Shown here: in pieces, positions 60,555-64,000 of the stretch
Layout: each line of letters begins with the position of its first letter
How positions within the stretch are numbered: position 1 is the first letter of the stretch
The notes under the pieces: generated by a model
Told to the model about the DNA's origin: nothing
The model's input: only the letters and a program-made list of their open reading frames with translations
Databases searched by the model: none
Made by a program: the position numbers and the translations under genes
DNA from: Candidatus Peribacteria bacterium
GTDB taxonomy: Bacteria > Patescibacteriota > Gracilibacteria > Peribacterales > Peribacteraceae
Assembly: GCA_023245935.1 (NCBI GenBank)
Contig: JAHFJM010000001.1
Span: forward strand, 434,001-498,000
DNA length: 64,000 nucleotides
Reading direction: 5' to 3'

Positions 60555-60953
60555 TCAATCGTGTTGCCTGAATGACTTGAACACTCTGCTCCATGTTTCA
60601 CGTCGCAAATCTACCGGATTGCGATTTTGCTTCTTCGCAAGTGCCTCCCATTTTTCATCAGTCATCGACGCAAGAGCTCGCTGTGTTTTGATGAGTGCCA
60701 AGTCTTCCTGTGTTTCCAGTGATCGATGATCACGTGTCTTGCTTCTGTATGGCTTGCCGTGTCTTGAGAAGACATCTCCGATCACGCCGTTCGTCGCATG
60801 CATCAGTGTGGCACAGCGAACATGCTCGGGAGTGTTGGCTGCCGCATCAAGGACATCTTGGTATTCCGGAAATTCTCCACGGAAATGTTCTCTGAGTCCG
60901 TTCAGATCTTCCATGGTGGCGCCTGCGACATCATTGACGAATGCGGCTTGCAC
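60555..60953 (-). CDS. Uncharacterised small protein (GTG start)
   Basis: 132 aa, soluble, not recognised. It contains HGKPYRSKTRDHRSLETQEDLALIKTQRALASMTDEKWEALAKKQNRNP, basic and helical. GTG 60953 is favoured by an excellent promoter: TTGACA (60982-60987), 16 bases, CACACT (60960-60965), then exactly 6 bases to the GTG; ATG 60914 would leave a 46-base leader. Converges with dus, 5 bases apart. Confidence 0.6.
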   Translation of the reverse strand: MQAAFVNDVAGATMEDLNGLREHFRGEFPEYQDVLDAAANTPEHVRCATLMHATNGVIGDVFSRHGKPYRSKTRDHRSLETQEDLALIKTQRALASMTDEKWEALAKKQNRNPVDLRRETWSRVFKSFRQHD

Positions 60954-60959
60954 CCCACA

Positions 60960-60987
60960 AGTGTGATACGAAGGGTAGTACTGTCAA
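60960..60987 (-). promoter_or_regulatory. Promoter with leaderless spacing to a GTG start
   Basis: TTGACA-16-CACACT, ending 6 bases before GTG 60953. Confidence 0.6.
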
Positions 60988-60999
60988 GAAAATCGCACT

Positions 61000-61698
61000 C
61001 TACATCTCGATCTTCACCCCGGGACCCATCGTCGGGTTGATGTTCACGCTCAGGATGTACGCGGTCTTGATGCCGGTCGGCTGCGCATCTTTGATGGCTT
61101 GCAGCAGCGCTTCCAGATTTTCCTTGAGCTTCTCTTTCCCGAACGACACTTTGCCGAACGGGGAGTGAATGATCGCCTGTTTGTCCATCTTGAATTCAAT
61201 GCGACCCTTGAGGAGTTCGGCGATCACTTTCACCGGTTTGTCCGATACCGTGCCGGATTTTGGGCTTGGCATCAGTCCTTTCGGACCGAGAATCTTCGCG
61301 AGCTTTCCGAGATCCTTCATGAGTTGCGGCATCGCGACGGTGCAATCGAAATCGAGCATGCCGCCCTCGATCTTCTTGATGAGTTCCGCTCCTCCGGCGA
61401 ACGCCGCTCCGGCTTTCTTCGCTTCGTCTTCGAAATCTTCGGTGACGAATGCCGCGATGCGGACTTTCTTTCCGGTGCCGTGCGGAAGACTGACGGTGCC
61501 GCGCACGAGCTGGTCTGCCTGCGACATGTCCGCCCCGATGCGGATATGAACTTCCGCCGTGGCATCGAAACCGACCGACGACACCTTTGTCAGAATTTCC
61601 ACCGCTTCCGCGAGGGGATAGGAAGACTTCGTGATCAACTTCTTTTTCTCACGGTACTTCTTTCCGCCTCGGGCGGCCATTGCATGCTGTGTTTTCAT
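61000..61698 (-). CDS. rplA: Ribosomal protein L1
   Basis: 232 aa, standard length. Conserved segments: GGKKYREKKKLI, GTVSLPHGTGKKVRIAAF, the signature KILGPKGLMPSPKSGTV, GRIEFKMDKQAIIHSPFGKVSF and a basic/hydrophobic end. It binds 23S rRNA at the L1 stalk and in many bacteria represses its own operon. Here it is separated from rplK by a membrane-protein gene and has its own promoter and a structured leader. ATG 61680 is a possible shorter start. Confidence 0.95.
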   Translation of the reverse strand: MKTQHAMAARGGKKYREKKKLITKSSYPLAEAVEILTKVSSVGFDATAEVHIRIGADMSQADQLVRGTVSLPHGTGKKVRIAAFVTEDFEDEAKKAGAAFAGGAELIKKIEGGMLDFDCTVAMPQLMKDLGKLAKILGPKGLMPSPKSGTVSDKPVKVIAELLKGRIEFKMDKQAIIHSPFGKVSFGKEKLKENLEALLQAIKDAQPTGIKTAYILSVNINPTMGPGVKIEM

Positions 61699-61730
61699 GA
61701 TGAGAATGGGGAACGTGGTAGAAAGGGGTC

Positions 61731-61809
61731 GTCCCGGTAGCAGACGCGATCGTCGCTACAGGACTCCCACGAGCCGCGGCATTGTGCCTATGTGCTTAAG
61801 GAAGCGCAA
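61731..61809 (-). promoter_or_regulatory. Promoter and hairpin leader of rplA
   Basis: TTGCGC (61804-61809), 17 bases, CACAAT (61781-61786) predicts +1 near 61774. A hairpin GTCC-GTAGC...GCTAC-GGAC (61731-61764) fills the ~76-nt leader, a candidate L1 autoregulatory site. Confidence 0.45.
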
Positions 61810-61815
61810 GAGAAA

Positions 61816-62361
61816 TCAGCGCTTCTTCTTCGCTTTCTTCACTCCTCCATTCGCATGAATGCCGGAGACGAGAGAGAGGAGCATGCCAAGAAACAGGAGC
61901 GTTGCAGGCATTTCAGCACCCTCAAAACTTCTGGTCAGGAGGAAAGTCATCGACAGGGACAGACCGGACACAATCGCAATCAAGCATCCGATGACTTTGC
62001 AGGAGTAGCCGAAGATGAGATTCGGGACACTCGCAGATGCTTTATCGACGGATGCCATGCTCCGACTTTCGTGGATCATGATTCCGATTCCGATGACGAG
62101 AAGAATGACGAGTGCGAGGAGAGTCTGGGACATGACAAGAGACATCGTGAGGAAACCGTAGCCGATCTGTACGGAACTGAGACTCACGAGCAGGAGTCCG
62201 AGTGTTTTGAGAATCGTGCAGGAAATCGCCTTCGCGGCTCCTTCGGGCTTTGCTCCGGATGCGTGCAGACTTGCCGTCATCAGGAGAGCGAATGTGAGAA
62301 ACACTCCAAGCGGGACGTACACGAGGAGGGAGGATTGAAAGAGGCTCGGAAGAGTGTTCAT
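61816..62361 (-). CDS. Multi-pass membrane protein between rplK and rplA
   Basis: 181 aa, five predicted transmembrane helices (e.g. LLVYVPLGVFLTFALLMTASL, TLLALVILLVIGIGIMI, ATLLFLGMLLSLVSGI) and a lysine-rich C-terminus (KKAKKKR). Not recognised. Its position interrupts the otherwise very conserved rplK-rplA pair. It is 91 bases downstream of rplK; rplA follows after 117 bases with its own promoter. Confidence 0.65.
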   Translation of the reverse strand: MNTLPSLFQSSLLVYVPLGVFLTFALLMTASLHASGAKPEGAAKAISCTILKTLGLLLVSLSSVQIGYGFLTMSLVMSQTLLALVILLVIGIGIMIHESRSMASVDKASASVPNLIFGYSCKVIGCLIAIVSGLSLSMTFLLTRSFEGAEMPATLLFLGMLLSLVSGIHANGGVKKAKKKR

Positions 62362-62452
62362 GAAAAAATTGGGGAAGGCAGTGGATGAAATCGTAGCGCA
62401 TGCATCGGGAAAAATCTGTTGCTGAAGCGCTAATTCAGTGATGTAGCTTCCC

Positions 62453-62878
62453 TTATGCCGCTATCGTCACGCCCATGTTCTTCGCCGTTCCTGCAATCGA
62501 ACGCTTCGCGGACTCGATATCGGTTGTGTTGAGATCGGACATTTTGACCTTTGCGATCTCTTCGATCTGCGCCATCGTGATCGTGCCGATCTTGTCCTTG
62601 TTCGGCTTGCCGCTGCCCTTCTCCTTGCCGATTTTCTGGAGAATGAGGAAAGAGGCTGGTGGTTTCTTGAGGATGAAGGTGAAGCTTCGATCGTCGTAGA
62701 TCGTGATCTCCGCCGGAATCACCTGCCCCATCTGCCCTTTGGTTTTCTCGTTGAACTTCAGACAGAACTCCTGAATGTTGATGCCCGCTTGTCCGAGCAC
62801 GGGACCGAGTGGCGGGGCAGGGTTCGCCTGTCCGCCTTTCGCCTGCACTTTGATGACTTTCATGACTTTCTTTGCCAT
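62453..62878 (-). CDS. rplK: Ribosomal protein L11
   Basis: 141 aa from ATG 62878, the canonical length. [39 protein letters not shown] is the N-terminal signature, and the C-terminal RNA-binding domain ends [13 protein letters not shown]. It belongs to the GTPase-associated centre of the 50S subunit. A near-ideal promoter ends 9 bases before the ATG, predicting a leaderless mRNA for a highly expressed gene. Confidence 0.95.
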   Translation of the reverse strand: MAKKVMKVIKVQAKGGQANPAPPLGPVLGQAGINIQEFCLKFNEKTKGQMGQVIPAEITIYDDRSFTFILKKPPASFLILQKIGKEKGSGKPNKDKIGTITMAQIEEIAKVKMSDLNTTDIESAKRSIAGTAKNMGVTIAA

Positions 62879-62887
62879 AGCTGCGGC

Positions 62888-62916
62888 AGTGTAGGGATAG
62901 AGAAAGGGTGCGTCAA
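62888..62916 (-). promoter_or_regulatory. Promoter of rplK, leaderless
   Basis: TTGACG (62911-62916), 17 bases, TACACT (62888-62893), 9 bases to ATG 62878. The best-formed example of the leaderless arrangement in this window. Confidence 0.75.
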
Positions 62917-62919
62917 CAC

Positions 62920-63636
62920 TCACTTACTCAGTTCTCCGATCAACCTACTGATCACTTCCGACCCTTTCTCAGCAATGTGGAATTCGTACAGACGATTCCG
63001 CACGCGGATGAAGAGCACGACTTCAGGGCTGATGGCGGGATCTTTGAAGGAGAGAATATCCACCGGCGGGCCGTTCTGCGGAGTCTGCGTCGTGTCGGTC
63101 AGCCCCGTGAGTTGCGGCGAAAACTGTTCCTGCAACGTCTGTTTGAGCGACGAGAAGATCGTCTTCACGTCGTCACTCTCGATCCATGAAAAAAGCGCGG
63201 CACGATCGTTGTTGAACAGGAGAACCGTCGTTTCGACCTTCGCTCCCTGCGCGTTCAGGGACAGCAGACTCTTCTCGCTCGTCGATGATGTCTGCAGCTG
63301 CAGTGATGCGAGTGTTGTCGGAATATCGATACTGCTCCGTTTCTTCGTCGACACTCCTTTCTTCACGACGCGACGTGATGACGAGGATCCGCTGGTCGCT
63401 TCGATCGGTTGCGGCATCTCCGGGTTTGGCATCTGCTCACTCGAACTTATTGCATCGCTCTCGGAGGATGCAATGTCCGGCATCACTGCACTTGCACTCG
63501 ATGCGCTGTTTTGCTCTTCATTATTTTGATGTATCGCAAGTTCTTGCGGGCGTTCTTTGATGAAATAATCCGCGAGACCGATCGCAGCGACGATCAGGAC
63601 CAGAACCGCACCGATACGGACAGCAGAGTTTGACAC
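62920..63636 (-). CDS. Membrane-anchored protein with Ser-rich linker
   Basis: 238 aa from GTG 63636. An N-terminal anchor helix ([19 protein letters not shown], residues 8-26) is followed by a long Ser/Glu/Pro-rich, presumably extracytoplasmic linker (~30-110) and a folded domain (~110-238; [60 protein letters not shown]). Family unknown. TACACT (63643-63648, minus) ends 6 bases before the GTG, which supports that start. Confidence 0.65.
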   Translation of the reverse strand: MSNSAVRIGAVLVLIVAAIGLADYFIKERPQELAIHQNNEEQNSASSASAVMPDIASSESDAISSSEQMPNPEMPQPIEATSGSSSSRRVVKKGVSTKKRSSIDIPTTLASLQLQTSSTSEKSLLSLNAQGAKVETTVLLFNNDRAALFSWIESDDVKTIFSSLKQTLQEQFSPQLTGLTDTTQTPQNGPPVDILSFKDPAISPEVVLFIRVRNRLYEFHIAEKGSEVISRLIGELSK

Positions 63637-63642
63637 GAAAGA

Positions 63643-63648
63643 AGTGTA
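63643..63648 (-). promoter_or_regulatory. -10 box, leaderless spacing to a GTG start
   Basis: TACACT on the minus strand, 6 bases from GTG 63636. Confidence 0.45.
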
Positions 63649-63656
63649 TCACTTCT

Positions 63657-64000
63657 CTATTTCAACACCACCTTCGCATCCGCAACGACGATCCTATCTT
63701 TCGAGACGAGCACGGGATTCAGGTCGATTTCACTGATCCTCTGGCAATCGTGCATCATCGTCGAAATGTTCACGATCGCTTTGGCAAGACTCTCGATGTC
63801 GAGTGCGCCTTTTCCGCGCATGCCGGTGAGGAGGCGCCAGGATTTGAGAGAGCTCAGCATGTCGTAGGCTTGGTTCATCGTCACCGGCGCGAGTGCGAAG
63901 CACGTGTCCCGAAACAGTTCCGTGTAGATGCCGCCGAGCCCGACCATCACGAGCGGTCCGAAACTTGCATCGCGAATGCCACCGACGATGAATTCGTTTC
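63657..64000 (-). CDS. C-terminal part of an ADP-forming acyl-CoA synthetase (ATP-grasp), start outside window
   Basis: The open frame continues through the window end. The visible ~114 residues (EFIVGGIRDASFGPLVMVGLGG, IYTELFRDTCFALAP, WRLLTGMRGKGALDIESL, ISEIDLNPVLV, VVADAKVVL) match the ATP-grasp end of acetate-CoA ligase (ADP-forming) and related NDP-forming acyl-CoA synthetases. Those enzymes make ATP from acyl-CoA plus ADP and phosphate, typical of fermentative CPR metabolism. Whether this is a fused alpha-beta form cannot be seen. Confidence 0.82.
   Translation of the reverse strand, partial: NEFIVGGIRDASFGPLVMVGLGGIYTELFRDTCFALAPVTMNQAYDMLSSLKSWRLLTGMRGKGALDIESLAKAIVNISTMMHDCQRISEIDLNPVLVSKDRIVVADAKVVLK

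Noticed and set aside
1-64000. Recoded UGA (glycine), as in Gracilibacteria/Absconditabacteria
   Set aside because: TGA ends many clearly complete proteins, often in ATGA overlaps with the next gene, and no conserved domain needs read-through.

Overview
The window looks like a chromosomal segment of a Candidate Phyla Radiation (Patescibacteria) bacterium, plausibly of the Peregrinibacteria/Peribacteria type. This is inferred from the gene set: a stand-alone PrgI/TraC-like pair plus a separate T4SS pilin, an SLH-cupredoxin surface protein, a very large envelope-glycan region, few Shine-Dalgarno sequences, and about 50% or slightly higher G+C. TGA is used as a normal stop, often in ATGA start/stop overlaps, so this is not a UGA-glycine lineage. 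No tool was run; calls rest on motifs, gene lengths and context.

Layout. (1) 1-42.8 kb is one long surface-polysaccharide locus. It starts with a UDP-galactopyranose mutase-like enzyme, a methyltransferase and a glycosyltransferase (1-3481). Then come sugar-heptose genes (3630-6518: fused nucleotidyltransferase-kinase, GmhA-like isomerase, IMPase-like phosphatase). A nonulosonic (sialic-type) acid block follows (7618-15238: NeuB, NeuC and NeuA homologues with two methyltransferase-like proteins, a deacetylase and a capsule-type transferase). After that are two asparagine-synthetase-type amidotransferases, several methyltransferases and epimerases, a UDP-sugar dehydrogenase, four polyprenyl-P-sugar-synthase-like GT2 proteins, a GtrA-like flippase and six GT-C-like membrane proteins. 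Together these suggest cytosolic sugar activation, transfer to a lipid carrier, flipping, and glycosyl transfer outside the membrane. (2) 42.8-46.6 kb: a long inverted repeat, tRNA-Gly, an AT-rich orphan gene, an SLH-cupredoxin protein, a GmhB/HisB-type phosphatase and YidD. (3) 46.6-64 kb is mainly housekeeping: transketolase, a subtilisin with a C-terminal knottin-like module, HIT protein, S1, T4SS fragments, ClpC under a probable CIRCE operator, AI-2E transporter, DusB, L1, L11, and the end of an ADP-forming acyl-CoA synthetase.

Three cross-cutting patterns stand out. First, about twenty genes have a -10-like hexamer ending only 6-11 bases before the start codon, which predicts widespread leaderless mRNAs; rplA and rpsA are exceptions with structured leaders. 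Second, short palindromic or tandem repeats occur between convergent genes and also inside at least three enzymes without breaking the frame, recalling Rickettsia palindromic elements. Third, a compact promoter-terminator unit at 30082-30177 predicts an undescribed ~60-nt RNA facing a structurally odd, CCA-encoding tRNA-like element.
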